15,286 bases of DNA, from assembly GCA_030639035.1 (NCBI GenBank), contig DAOWDM010000157.1, positions 1 through 15,286 of the forward strand, read 5' to 3'. Each line of letters opens with the position of its first letter. Within the stretch, counting starts at the first letter, position 1. Made by a program: the position numbers and the translations under genes. This document shows, in pieces, positions 5,587 through 13,273 of this stretch. The stretch is from Alphaproteobacteria bacterium. Its GTDB lineage: Bacteria; Pseudomonadota; Alphaproteobacteria; DAOWDM01. The notes below the pieces were generated by a model. The model searched no databases, was not told the origin of the DNA, and saw only the letters and a program-made list of their open reading frames with translations.

Positions 5587-6222
5587 ATGATAGCTAAATT
5601 AAAAGGAATAGTGGATTCAACTGGGGAAGACTGGGCTGTCTTAGATGTAGGCGGCGTTGGTTATTTGGTTTTTTGTTCGTCTCGTACTCTTGGAAATTTG
5701 AGGGTAGGGGAGGCAGCTTCTCTGCTGATAGAAACTCATGTTCGTGAAGACCATATTCATTTATTCGGCTTTTTTTCGACCGAGGAAAAACAGTGGTTTT
5801 TGCTGCTGACTTCAGTTCAGGGAGTAGGGGTAAAAGTCGGGCTTGCAATACTTTCAGCTTTGACGGCAGATGACCTTATGCAGGCAATAGCTGCATCTGA
5901 TAAAGTCGCATTAACCCGAGCCGCTGGCGTTGGACCTAAACTGGCTGCAAGAATAGCAAGCGAGCTTAAAGATAAAACAGGCAAAATCCTGCCGTCTGTT
6001 GACTCAGTAGTTTCTACTTCTTCTGGCAAAGCAGATGTTTCTTCTGATTCAGAAGTCTCTCATATAATGGAAGATGCTGTTTCTGCTTTGGTTAATCTTG
6101 GTTATCAACGCATGGACGCTTTTAGTGCTGTAGGGCGTGCTGTGAAAAAACAGGAAGGTGATGTTTCCATGCAGGGGCTTATACGTGAAGCTTTGAAAGA
6201 ATTTGCTCAAAAGGACTTATAG
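5587..6222 (+). CDS. ruvA: Holliday junction branch migration protein RuvA
   Basis: The 211-residue DNA-binding subunit forms tetramers that hold the four-way junction and load RuvB rings. Domain I (residues 1-63) is an OB fold opening MIAKLKGIVDS with DVGGVGYLV. Domain II has two helix-hairpin-helix motifs, VQGVGVKVGLAIL (78-89) and AAGVGPKLAARIASEL (112-127). A Ser-rich linker (about 136-155) leads to the C-terminal RuvB-binding domain with ALVNLGYQRMDAFSAV. The start is ATG 5587 with only a weak TAGGATA leader. The gene is separated from ruvC by 177 bp of repeats and lies three bases before ruvB, with which it is surely co-transcribed. Confidence 0.96.
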   Translation: MIAKLKGIVDSTGEDWAVLDVGGVGYLVFCSSRTLGNLRVGEAASLLIETHVREDHIHLFGFFSTEEKQWFLLLTSVQGVGVKVGLAILSALTADDLMQAIAASDKVALTRAAGVGPKLAARIASELKDKTGKILPSVDSVVSTSSGKADVSSDSEVSHIMEDAVSALVNLGYQRMDAFSAVGRAVKKQEGDVSMQGLIREALKEFAQKDL

Positions 6223-6225
6223 GCT

Positions 6226-7263
6226 ATGAATGAGGAACGTCTTGTCGCACCTGTGAGTTTGCCAGAAGATGCAGCTCCAAGCCTGCGTCCTTTAACTTTG
6301 CAGGAATTTACAGGTCAAAAACGAGCTCGTGAGAATCTGGAAGTGTTTATTCTAGCTGCAAAAAGTCGAGGAGAAGCTCTTGACCATGTTCTTTTTCATG
6401 GACCTCCGGGGCTTGGAAAAACTACTTTAGCACAAATTATATCTCGAGAGCTTGGCGTTGGTTTTAGGGCAACTTCAGGACCTATGATTTCAAAAGCTGG
6501 CGATTTAGCAGCTATATTGACTAATCTGGAATCTCGAGACGTTCTGTTTATTGATGAAATACACCGAATGAATCCAGCAATAGAGGAAGTCCTTTATTCC
6601 GCTATGGAGGATTTTCAGCTTGATTTGATAATTGGTGAAGGACCTTCTGCTCGTTCGGTCAGAATAGACCTTCAGCCTTTTACTCTTGTAGGAGCAACTA
6701 CACGTTCTGGACTGTTGACTACACCGTTAAGGGATAGATTCGGGATTCCATTGCGACTTAACTTCTATACTCCTGACGAGCTGAAAAAAATTGTTAGCAG
6801 AGGGGCAGGCGTTCTTGGAATTGATATTACAGAAGACGGAGCAGTGGAAATTGCAAAACGTTCCCGTGGAACTCCTCGTGTAGCTGGGCGATTGCTGCGA
6901 CGTGTAAGGGATTTTGCAGCTGTTGCAAATACATCTTCTATTGATAAAACAGTAGCAGATGAAGCTTTGCAAAGACTGGAAGTTGATGCAAAAGGACTAG
7001 ATGCAATGGACAGGCGTTATTTGTCATGCATTGCAGTTCATTATAAAGGCGGACCTGTAGGTGCAGATACTCTTGCAGCTGCTCTTTCAGAAGAACGAGA
7101 CACCATAGAGGACGTTATAGAACCGTATCTGCTTCAGCAGGGATTATTACAAAGAACATCACGAGGAAGAGTTTTATCCGAAAGCGGTTACAAACACCTA
7201 GGAATGAACCTCCCTGCAAAAGTATCCGAACAGCTTTTACTTTTAGGAGATGATGAAGGCTGA
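6226..7263 (+). CDS. ruvB: Holliday junction branch migration ATPase RuvB
   Basis: The 345-residue AAA+ motor forms hexameric rings that pump DNA through the RuvA-bound junction. Motifs appear in order: LTLQEFTGQ (24-31), Walker A GPPGLGKTT (59-67), Walker B LFIDEIHR (107-114), sensor 1 and arginine region GATTRSGLL (156-164) with PLRDRFGI, and sensor 2 RGTPRVAGRLLRRVRDFA. The C-terminal winged helix ends with QGLLQRTSRGRVLSESGYKHLG. Length and motifs are normal. It follows ruvA after three bases, and a REP-like element separates it from ybgC. Confidence 0.97.
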   Translation: MNEERLVAPVSLPEDAAPSLRPLTLQEFTGQKRARENLEVFILAAKSRGEALDHVLFHGPPGLGKTTLAQIISRELGVGFRATSGPMISKAGDLAAILTNLESRDVLFIDEIHRMNPAIEEVLYSAMEDFQLDLIIGEGPSARSVRIDLQPFTLVGATTRSGLLTTPLRDRFGIPLRLNFYTPDELKKIVSRGAGVLGIDITEDGAVEIAKRSRGTPRVAGRLLRRVRDFAAVANTSSIDKTVADEALQRLEVDAKGLDAMDRRYLSCIAVHYKGGPVGADTLAAALSEERDTIEDVIEPYLLQQGLLQRTSRGRVLSESGYKHLGMNLPAKVSEQLLLLGDDEG

Positions 7264-7290
7264 TGAAAAATGATAAAATTTTCCTCCACT

Positions 7291-7394
7291 GTCATTCTGA
7301 ACATCGCTCCGCTGTCATGCTGAATTTAATTCAGCATCCATCTTCTTTTTTTGACAGTGAAGAAAAGTGGATCCTGAATCAAGTTCAGGATGAC
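7291..7394. repeat. REP-like double palindrome, copy 3, with an extra half unit
   Basis: A truncated half unit (GTCATTCTGAAC, from 7291) precedes a full element at 7314-7394. In the full element the left palindrome is GCTGAA...TTCAGC and the right is CCTGAA...TTCAGG. The paired bases match within each half but differ between halves. The element ends 19 bases before the ybgC start codon. Confidence 0.82.
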
Positions 7395-7413
7395 GATTGT
7401 GGTAGGAAAGCTA

Positions 7414-7857
7414 ATGACTGAAACTTATTCAGGGCTTATGAAAGAAAAAACCTTTGTCTTTCCGTTACGTGTATATTATTCGGATACTGACGCTGGCGGT
7501 GTTGTTTATTATGCGAATTATTTAACTTTCGCAGAAAAAGCTCGTACTGAAATGATTCGCTTATTCGGTTGGGAGCATAGAACTGCAATGGAAAGTGCTG
7601 AAAAGCAGGCTTTTGTTGTCAGGCATTGTGAAATTGATTACCGCCGTTCAGCAAAACTTGATGATTTGCTAGAAATTCATACTATGGTAACGAAAATTAA
7701 AGGTGCTTCCATGAATATGGAGCAAAGAATACAGCTTGATGGTAAAGATATAGTAGTTTTATCTGTTAAGCTGGCTTGTATAACCATGGACGGAAAGCCT
7801 GCAAGAATACCTGTTGTCTTGCGGGATAAACTTCTGCCATATGTTAAATGTAAATAA
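7414..7857 (+). CDS. ybgC: Tol-Pal system-associated acyl-CoA thioesterase YbgC
   Basis: This is a 147-residue hotdog-fold (4HBT) thioesterase of the cytosol. Its signature VYYSDTDAGGVVYYANYLTF lies at residues 20-39, with Asp24/Asp26 at the catalytic position, followed by EKARTEMIRLFGW. Members hydrolyse acyl-CoA or acyl-ACP and are linked to phospholipid metabolism. The gene is a standard first member of tol-pal clusters. I chose ATG 7414, with GGTAGGAAAG (7401-7410) directly upstream. The frame is open back to ATG 7390, but those codons belong to the REP-like element. The gap to tolQ is 15 bases, consistent with one operon. Confidence 0.93.
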   Translation: MTETYSGLMKEKTFVFPLRVYYSDTDAGGVVYYANYLTFAEKARTEMIRLFGWEHRTAMESAEKQAFVVRHCEIDYRRSAKLDDLLEIHTMVTKIKGASMNMEQRIQLDGKDIVVLSVKLACITMDGKPARIPVVLRDKLLPYVKCK

Positions 7858-7872
7858 AAACGAGGCGTATTA

Positions 7873-8619
7873 ATGATTGATTCTGCTGCATTAGGTGCAA
7901 CTGCATATACTGGAATGTCCATGTGGAGTCTGTTCCTACAGGCTGACATGATAGTTAAAACAGTAATGATTGCTCTGATTTTGGCTTCTATATGGTCATG
8001 GGCGATTATTTTTGAAAAACATGCTTTATTTGGTCGTATCAGACAGCGTGTTAAGAAGTTTGAGGAAAAATTCTGGAAAGGCGGTTCTCTGGACGAGCTT
8101 TTTGATAAAATCGGTAGCAGACCTCAAGACCCAATGTCGGCAATTTTTGTTTCTGCTATGAAAGAATGGCGTCGTTCTGCGGTAAAAATAAGCTCTTCTG
8201 AAAAACAAAGCATTGGCGGAGCAAGCTTGCAACAACGTGTAGAACGCTCTATGCAAATTACCCTTGATAGAGAGGTTGAACGCATTGAACAAAGAATGAC
8301 TTTTCTTGCTTCAACAGGTTCTGTGTCTCCTTTTGTAGGGCTGTTCGGAACTGTTTGGGGAATTATGAACAGTTTCCATGCAATAGGGCTTTCTAATGAT
8401 ACAAGTTTAGCTGTAGTTGCTCCTGGTATTGCAGAAGCTTTGTTTGCAACGGCTTTAGGGCTGGTTGCTGCTATTCCTGCTGTTGTTGCTTATAACAAAA
8501 TATCCAGTGATATAGACAGGTTCGCTCAACGTCTTGAGAATTTTGCAGGTGAGTTCGGCTCAATACTTTCACGTCAGCTTGATGATGCTGTCGGTCAAAA
8601 ATCAGGAGATGAAAAATAA
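7873..8619 (+). CDS. tolQ: Tol-Pal system inner-membrane protein TolQ
   Basis: This 248-residue MotA/TolQ/ExbB-family protein forms, with TolR, the proton-driven motor that energises TolA. Three membrane segments are visible: about residues 26-48 (IVKTVMIALILASIWSWAII), 150-172 (GSVSPFVGLFGTVWGIMNSF) and 180-207 (VVAPGIAEALFATALGLVAA). A large cytoplasmic loop lies between the first two. The conserved GLFGTVWGIM and APGIAEAL motifs are intact. ATG 7873 follows a GAGGCG sequence. The last base of its stop codon is the first base of the tolR start (TAATG), so translation is probably coupled. Confidence 0.96.
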   Translation: MIDSAALGATAYTGMSMWSLFLQADMIVKTVMIALILASIWSWAIIFEKHALFGRIRQRVKKFEEKFWKGGSLDELFDKIGSRPQDPMSAIFVSAMKEWRRSAVKISSSEKQSIGGASLQQRVERSMQITLDREVERIEQRMTFLASTGSVSPFVGLFGTVWGIMNSFHAIGLSNDTSLAVVAPGIAEALFATALGLVAAIPAVVAYNKISSDIDRFAQRLENFAGEFGSILSRQLDDAVGQKSGDEK

Positions 8620-9065
8620 TGGCCGCTGCAATACGTTCAAGCCGCAGGACAAGAAGACGGCACAGAAATGTGATGAGCGATATAAATGTTACTCCTATGG
8701 TAGATGTAATGCTTGTTCTGCTTGTTATTTTTATGGTAACAGCTCCATTGTTGACTACTGGCATGGCTATTGACCTTCCAAAAGGAACAGGGGAGGCAAT
8801 GCAGGGCAGTGATAAGTCTTTGGATATCAGCATTAATGCAAATGGTTCAATATTTCTTGCAACAGAAGAAGTCCAGATAGAGCATATAATCCCACGCTTA
8901 AAAGCAATGGTTAGAAACAATCCAGAACTCCGCATTATTATCAGCGGAGATAGAAGAGCAGCCTATGGACGCATTATTGAAGTTATGGGATTGCTGAAAA
9001 ACGCAGGTTTTACTAAGGTAGGGCTTAAAACAGACAACAACAGGAATAAAAAAGAAGGTTCTTAG
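8619..9065 (+). CDS. tolR: Tol-Pal system protein TolR (ExbD family)
   Basis: The 148-residue inner-membrane protein has a strongly basic N-terminus (RSSRRTRRRHR) in the cytoplasm and then one membrane helix, VDVMLVLLVIFMVTAPLL (about residues 28-46). Asp29 in that helix matches the essential proton-path aspartate of TolR/ExbD. A periplasmic domain follows, with SLDISINANGSIFL and ISGDRRAAYGRIIEVMGLLKNAGF. It works with TolQ as the motor. It overlaps tolQ by one base and is followed two bases later by the TTG of tolA. Confidence 0.95.
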   Translation: MAAAIRSSRRTRRRHRNVMSDINVTPMVDVMLVLLVIFMVTAPLLTTGMAIDLPKGTGEAMQGSDKSLDISINANGSIFLATEEVQIEHIIPRLKAMVRNNPELRIIISGDRRAAYGRIIEVMGLLKNAGFTKVGLKTDNNRNKKEGS

Positions 9066-9067
9066 AA

Positions 9068-10006
9068 TTGTCTAAATTCTTTTTCTATTCTCTTACTCTA
9101 CATGTAATTGTTGGTTTTGTTACATGGCTTGATTTGCCAGCTTTCTGGCGGAAACAGCCTGTTATTACCGAAATTCCAATAATGGTTGATCTTAGTGATG
9201 TTGTAATTTCAGGAATAACTAATTTGCCTGCCGAATCGGAAGAGGAAACTGAGTCTGAATTAGAAGTAGAATCTGAGCCAGAAGAGCCAGAATATACTGC
9301 TGTTGTACCTGAAGAACAACCTCCAGAAATCGAATTCGAGCCTGTAGTTGTTCCAACGGAAATAAAATCAGAAGAAGAAGCTCCTGAGCTTGAATTTGAA
9401 GAAGTAAAGCCAGAAGTCGTTTCTTTGGTTGAAAAGAAAGAAGAACCTAAGAAAAAACCAAAGCCTAAAAGAGTGGCAGTGCGTCCTCCTCCTCCATCTC
9501 GCAGACCTGCTCCTCCGCAAGAAGAAAAGCCTAAAAAACCGAAAAAGAAAAAAGAAGTTAATCCGCTTGAAAGTCTTTTAGCGTCGGTTGACGGAATGAA
9601 AAAGAACTTTAAAAAACGTACGCCAGATGCAGTCGGTACATCAAATAAAAGAACAGGCGGCATCAAGGGCGGAACAGGCGGAACTTTTGGAAGAGATCTT
9701 ACTATCAGTGAAAAAGATGCTATAGCTTCAAGAATAAAGCAGTGCTGGAATCTTGATGCAGGGGCTCGTGATATTGAAAATATGCTGATTGAAATACGTG
9801 TGCATCTTATGCCAGATGGAACTGTGAAAAAAGTTCAAATTCTTGATAAAGCTTTGTATAAATCAGATGCTCATTTTAAATCAGTAGCAGAAAGTGCTAG
9901 GCGTGCTGTATATATATGCAGCCCGTTTGAAGTGCCTTTAGGGAAATATGAAACATGGAAGACTATGTTGTTACGCTTTAACCCAATGGACGGTGGCGTT
10001 TCGTAA
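9068..10006 (+). CDS. tolA: Cell envelope integrity protein TolA
   Basis: The 312-residue transenvelope protein has three parts. A membrane anchor lies at residues 4-24 (FFFYSLTLHVIVGFVTWLDL). A low-complexity arm follows, first Glu-rich (55-118) and then Lys/Pro-rich (122-165), spanning the periplasm. A C-terminal domain (about 208-312) carries KQCWN (Cys226) and VYICSPF (Cys284), which fit the conserved disulfide of TolA domain III that contacts TolB/Pal. The start is TTG 9068: the conserved anchor begins there, GAAGG (9054-9058) precedes it, and no ATG is available. The arm is acidic and proline-rich rather than the alanine-rich helix of Escherichia coli TolA, so recognition relies on position and the C-terminal domain. 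The antisense strand is open along the arm because of codon composition, not a second gene. Confidence 0.92.
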   Translation: MSKFFFYSLTLHVIVGFVTWLDLPAFWRKQPVITEIPIMVDLSDVVISGITNLPAESEEETESELEVESEPEEPEYTAVVPEEQPPEIEFEPVVVPTEIKSEEEAPELEFEEVKPEVVSLVEKKEEPKKKPKPKRVAVRPPPPSRRPAPPQEEKPKKPKKKKEVNPLESLLASVDGMKKNFKKRTPDAVGTSNKRTGGIKGGTGGTFGRDLTISEKDAIASRIKQCWNLDAGARDIENMLIEIRVHLMPDGTVKKVQILDKALYKSDAHFKSVAESARRAVYICSPFEVPLGKYETWKTMLLRFNPMDGGVS

Positions 10007-10040
10007 AACCGTTCTTTTGTCCCATTGCGTCGTCATGAAC

Positions 10041-10088
10041 CTTGCTGAAATGCTCACGTACCCTTAGGTACGCTCCGCTTCCATCAAG
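10041..10088. repeat. Imperfect palindromic repeat between tolA and tolB
   Basis: CTTGCTGAAATGCTCACGTACC (arms from 10041) faces GGTACGCTCCGCTTCCATCAAG (to 10088) across TTA. The outer CTTG/CAAG and inner CGTACC/GGTACG pair exactly and the middle pairs poorly. It is GC-richer than its surroundings. I recall similar repeats dispersed in other bacterial genomes, but cannot confirm that here. Confidence 0.55.
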
Positions 10089-10175
10089 AACCATTCCTAG
10101 TACTGGAACAAAATTACTGGTTTTTATAAAAATTAGGTATTAAAACTAAACAGAATTTTAAAAGTATGGTGTGAA

Positions 10176-11489
10176 ATGAGAATTTTTCTTCTTTTTGTTA
10201 TGTTTATGGTGGCTTTTTCGTCTGTATCAAAGGCAGAGGTCAGTATTGATATTACTGGAGGACGAGCAGCCCCTCTGCCGATTGCTGTTCCAGACTTTAT
10301 CAGCATTAAAGAAGATATTGCTATTGGGCGAGATGTAGCCTCTGTTGTGATGGCTGATTTAAAAAGGTCAGGGCTGTTTCGTATTATGGGTTCTAAAGCG
10401 TTTTTACAAAAGTTTGATTCTATAAATACTCGTCCACGATTTGCAGATTGGAAGGTTATTAATGCTCAGGCTCTTGTTCAGGGGCGAGTTGAAACATTAA
10501 AAGACGGACGCTTAAGAGTCGAATTTAGACTTTGGGACGTTTTTTCTTCACAACAGTTAAAAGGGCAGGCTTACGTTACTGAATCTAGCAACTGGCGGAG
10601 TGTTGCCCATATTATTTCAGATGCGGTTTATGAACGCATCACAGGTGAAAAAGGCTATTTTGATACCAGAATCGTATATATTGGAGAAACAGGGATTCAG
10701 ACTAACAGGGTAAAACGTCTTGCAATTATGGATCAAGATGGAGCAAATAACCGTTTTTTAACGGACGGAAGCACTTTAGTTCTTACTCCAAGATTTTCTC
10801 CTACATCACAGGAAATAACATATTTTTCTTATTTTAATGATGTTCCAAGAGTTTATTTATTCAATATAAATACTGGAAAACAGGAACTTTTAGGGAATTT
10901 CCCTGGAATGACGTTTGCTCCTCGTTTTTCACCGAATGGTAAAAAAATCATTATAAGTATGGCTAATAAAGGAAATACAGAAATATATGAGATGGAGCTT
11001 GCTAGTAGACGTATAAAACGACTTACAAAGCACCCTGCTATTGATACCTCTCCGTCATATTCTCCTGATTCGTCTCGCATAACGTTTAATTCTGACCGCG
11101 GTGGTTCGCAGCAGATTTATGTTATGAACTCTAACGGTTCTAATGTTCGCCGTATAAGTTTCGGAAAAGGGCGGTATGCTACGCCTGTGTGGTCTCCTCG
11201 TGGTGATTATATTGCTTTTACTAAAATGTATAATAAGACTTTTTATATAGGAGTCATGCACCCAGATGGTTCAGGGGAAAGACTTTTAGCAAGCGGTTAC
11301 CTTGTGGAAGCTCCTACATGGGCACCAAATGGTCGTGTTCTAATGTTTTTTCAGCAAACAAAAGCAGATTCTGATGGCAAAGGTGCGACATCAAAGCTCT
11401 ATAGTATTGATTTAACAGGATATAACGAGCATGTTGTTATAACTCCAACAGATGCATCTGACCCAGCATGGTCACCTATCCTGCATTAA
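10176..11489 (+). CDS. tolB: Tol-Pal system periplasmic protein TolB
   Basis: The 437-residue protein has a signal peptide (MRIFLLFVMFMVAFSSVSKA, cleavage likely before EVSID). An N-terminal alpha/beta domain follows (about residues 21-160, with PLPIAVPDF and DRSGLFR-like DLKRSGLFRI). The rest is a six-bladed beta-propeller built from PD40-type repeats, seen as recurring FSPTSQEITYFS, FSPNGKKIIISM, YSPDSSRITFNSDRGG, WSPRGDYIAFT and WAPNGRVLMFF. TolB binds Pal and TolA in the periplasm. A gap of 169 bp after tolA contains a palindromic repeat, so it may have extra regulation. ATG 10176 has a weak upstream GTGTGAA. Confidence 0.97.
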   Translation: MRIFLLFVMFMVAFSSVSKAEVSIDITGGRAAPLPIAVPDFISIKEDIAIGRDVASVVMADLKRSGLFRIMGSKAFLQKFDSINTRPRFADWKVINAQALVQGRVETLKDGRLRVEFRLWDVFSSQQLKGQAYVTESSNWRSVAHIISDAVYERITGEKGYFDTRIVYIGETGIQTNRVKRLAIMDQDGANNRFLTDGSTLVLTPRFSPTSQEITYFSYFNDVPRVYLFNINTGKQELLGNFPGMTFAPRFSPNGKKIIISMANKGNTEIYEMELASRRIKRLTKHPAIDTSPSYSPDSSRITFNSDRGGSQQIYVMNSNGSNVRRISFGKGRYATPVWSPRGDYIAFTKMYNKTFYIGVMHPDGSGERLLASGYLVEAPTWAPNGRVLMFFQQTKADSDGKGATSKLYSIDLTGYNEHVVITPTDASDPAWSPILH

Positions 11490-11550
11490 AAACTGTTTTC
11501 AGTATGATATTCTTGAATATTTTTTATGTTAGGGATTGCTAATTTTATTT

Positions 11551-11570
11551 AGAAATAATAACTTATTTCT
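11551..11570. other. Hairpin upstream of pal
   Basis: AGAAATA (11551-11557) pairs with TATTTCT (11564-11570) in the 131-bp tolB-pal gap. No T-tract follows on either strand, so it is not a clear terminator. An RNA-processing or regulatory role is possible but unsupported. Confidence 0.3.
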
Positions 11571-11620
11571 ACTAGTTAAAGCATGACAGCTTAAATAAAA
11601 ACTGTTGCGATTTTTGTCTC

Positions 11621-12142
11621 GTGTATTCTTTCGTGGAGAATTATATAACGAAGTTTCGTTTATTAAGTTTATTTGCTGCAGTAACTCTCGTTGCAGCTTG
11701 TAGTGGTACAGCAGACAGAGCCTATGATGGCGGTATGATTGGTGGCACTATGACTGTTACTCGTGATGGTGTGGAAATCCGCCCAGGCACAACCGAAGAT
11801 TTTGCAGTAAGAGCTCCTGATCGCATTTTCTTTGATTTTGATAAGTCTAGCATTTCAAGAGAATCTCTTAAAGCTCTTCAGTTTCAGGCAGATTGGCTCA
11901 AGCATTACAGCAATAAAAAAGTTGTTGTTGAAGGGCATTGTGATGAGCGTGGAACTCGTGAATACAACCTTGCACTTGGCGAACGCCGTGCGAATTCTGT
12001 GAAAGATTACCTTGTTTCTAAAGGGATTCGTTCTAGCAGAATTAAGGTTATTTCATACGGTAAAGAGCGTCCAGCTGTTGTAGGTTCTAACGAATCTTCA
12101 TGGTCTCAGAATCGTCGTGCTGTGACTGCTGTTGTAAAATAA
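11621..12142 (+). CDS. pal: Peptidoglycan-associated lipoprotein Pal
   Basis: This outer-membrane lipoprotein is bound to peptidoglycan through an OmpA-like domain. The lipobox LVAAC ends at Cys27 counted from GTG 11621, after a KFRLLSLFAAVTLVAAC signal. The OmpA domain begins at PDRIFFDFDKSSI (about residues 66-78) and continues with VVVEGHCDERGTREYNLALGERRANSVKDYL and SYGKERPAVVG. Its Asp and Arg positions, which bind diaminopimelate, are present. The start is unsettled. GTG 11621 and GTG 11633 lack a ribosome-binding site, while GGAG (11635-11638) points to ATA 11645 or ACG 11648, giving an ideal ITKFRLLS- signal peptide. The longest form is reported. The function is not in doubt. Confidence 0.95.
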   Translation: MYSFVENYITKFRLLSLFAAVTLVAACSGTADRAYDGGMIGGTMTVTRDGVEIRPGTTEDFAVRAPDRIFFDFDKSSISRESLKALQFQADWLKHYSNKKVVVEGHCDERGTREYNLALGERRANSVKDYLVSKGIRSSRIKVISYGKERPAVVGSNESSWSQNRRAVTAVVK

Positions 12143-12175
12143 ACTTATAGTGTAGAAGCTTTGACTCGCTGTTTT

Positions 12176-12205
12176 CTCTTTTATGTCGTTATGGCATAAA
12201 AAGAG
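12176..12205 (+). other. Stable hairpin between pal and cpoB
   Basis: CTCTTTTATGTC (12176-12187) pairs with GGCATAAAAAGAG (12193-12205) around GTTAT, with one U-G pair and one bulged A. It is followed by GCAGTGTGC and only then by four T residues, so it is a poor terminator. It may protect the pal message end or lower expression of cpoB. Confidence 0.45.
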
Positions 12206-12235
12206 AGGCAGTGTGCTTTTATAAGATGTTTTTAG

Positions 12236-13243
12236 ATGAGTTTTACCATGTGTCAATTGCTGAAAACTGGATTTAAAGTCTGGACTTTAACAGTTATGTT
12301 TTTGTTTGCAGGGCTTGCAACTGCTGATGCTCAAGTTGGGCAAATGCTTGACCGTGTAAAGCGTATCGAGCGAGACCTTATAGTGCTTCAAAGGCAGTTG
12401 TATCGTGGTCAGGTAGCTATTTCTGCTGGTGATAATAATGCAGAGTCTAATCCATCTGTTTCTCGTACTTCGATAGACCGTGTCCATGAAAGAATATCCG
12501 AGCTTGAAGATGTGATTCGTTCTCTTACAGGTGAAATTGAAAAAATCAGTTTTGCTACAAGTCAAGTTGAAACTCGTCTTAATCGTATAGCTTCAGATGT
12601 TGATTTTCGTTTGCACAGAATAGAAGAGCAGTTAAAACTTTCAAGCAATGTGGTTGCTGGCGAACAGGAAGCTTCTGTAGAAAAACCTGTTGCTCAAGCG
12701 GTAGAGGAAAAAAGCGGTAAAAAAGCAGGCTTTCTTGGTGAAACTCGACCTGATAAGTATAAAAAAGTTTCTCCTATAAGTCCTTTGCGTCCACTTCCTC
12801 CGACTCCGACAACAGCTTTGGTCGAGCAGTTAAGTGAAGATTCTGCTGTGCAGGCGGTTGGAGCAGAAGAACAGTATAAACATGCTTATAATTTACTTAA
12901 ACAGGCTGATTATTCTGCGGCGGAAAAAGCTTTAGATGCTTTTATAATGGCTTATCCGAATCATAAATTTGCAGGCAATGCTAAATACTGGCTTGGTGAG
13001 ACTTTTTATGTGCGTGGTGATTATGAGCGTGCTGCTGTAGCTTTTGCTGATGGGTATAAAAAGTATAAAAACAACACCAAAGGACCTGACAATCTGTTGA
13101 AGCTTGGTTTGTCTTTGACACGTCTTGGTAAAAAAGAAAATGCTTGTGTCGCCTTTAAATCCGTTGGAGTGGAATTTGCAAAAGCTCCAGAGATTGTTTC
13201 AAGCAGGGCTGTTCGTGAATTCAAAAAGCTTGGCTGTAAGTAA
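12236..13243 (+). CDS. cpoB: Tol-Pal system protein CpoB (YbgF)
   Basis: The 335-residue periplasmic protein couples outer-membrane constriction with peptidoglycan synthesis at division. An N-terminal signal peptide ends near ATADA (residue 32). A coiled-coil segment follows, about residues 37-135, rich in Arg/Glu heptads such as VHERISELEDVIRSL. A Pro-rich linker includes PISPLRPLPPTPTTA (near 178-193). The C-terminal domain (about 212-335) has tetratricopeptide repeats of the type AYNLLKQADYSAAEKALDAFI and AKYWLGETFYVRGDYERAAVAF, the usual YbgF ending with LLKLGLSLTRLGKKENAC. ATG 12236 was taken, and ATG 12248 would remove four residues and still leave a signal peptide. It lies six bases before a TTG in the tilS frame. 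Confidence 0.93.
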   Translation: MSFTMCQLLKTGFKVWTLTVMFLFAGLATADAQVGQMLDRVKRIERDLIVLQRQLYRGQVAISAGDNNAESNPSVSRTSIDRVHERISELEDVIRSLTGEIEKISFATSQVETRLNRIASDVDFRLHRIEEQLKLSSNVVAGEQEASVEKPVAQAVEEKSGKKAGFLGETRPDKYKKVSPISPLRPLPPTPTTALVEQLSEDSAVQAVGAEEQYKHAYNLLKQADYSAAEKALDAFIMAYPNHKFAGNAKYWLGETFYVRGDYERAAVAFADGYKKYKNNTKGPDNLLKLGLSLTRLGKKENACVAFKSVGVEFAKAPEIVSSRAVREFKKLGCK

Positions 13244-13273
13244 TAAATTTTGAAATCTACAGAAACATCTTAT

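Noticed and set aside
3489..7394. Palindromic repeats as a CRISPR array
   Set aside because: The copies are about 2 kb apart, with genes rather than uniform short spacers between them, and no cas gene is present.
7390..7413. Upstream ATG for ybgC
   Set aside because: The ATG is part of the REP-like element's GGATGAC arm, while ATG 7414 has a clear ribosome-binding site.
9085..9666. 193-codon open frame antisense to tolA
   Set aside because: It mirrors the Glu/Lys/Pro-rich arm of TolA. Its Ser/Gly/Phe/Thr-rich product is what the complement of such codons yields, and tolA is certain by position and its C-terminal domain.
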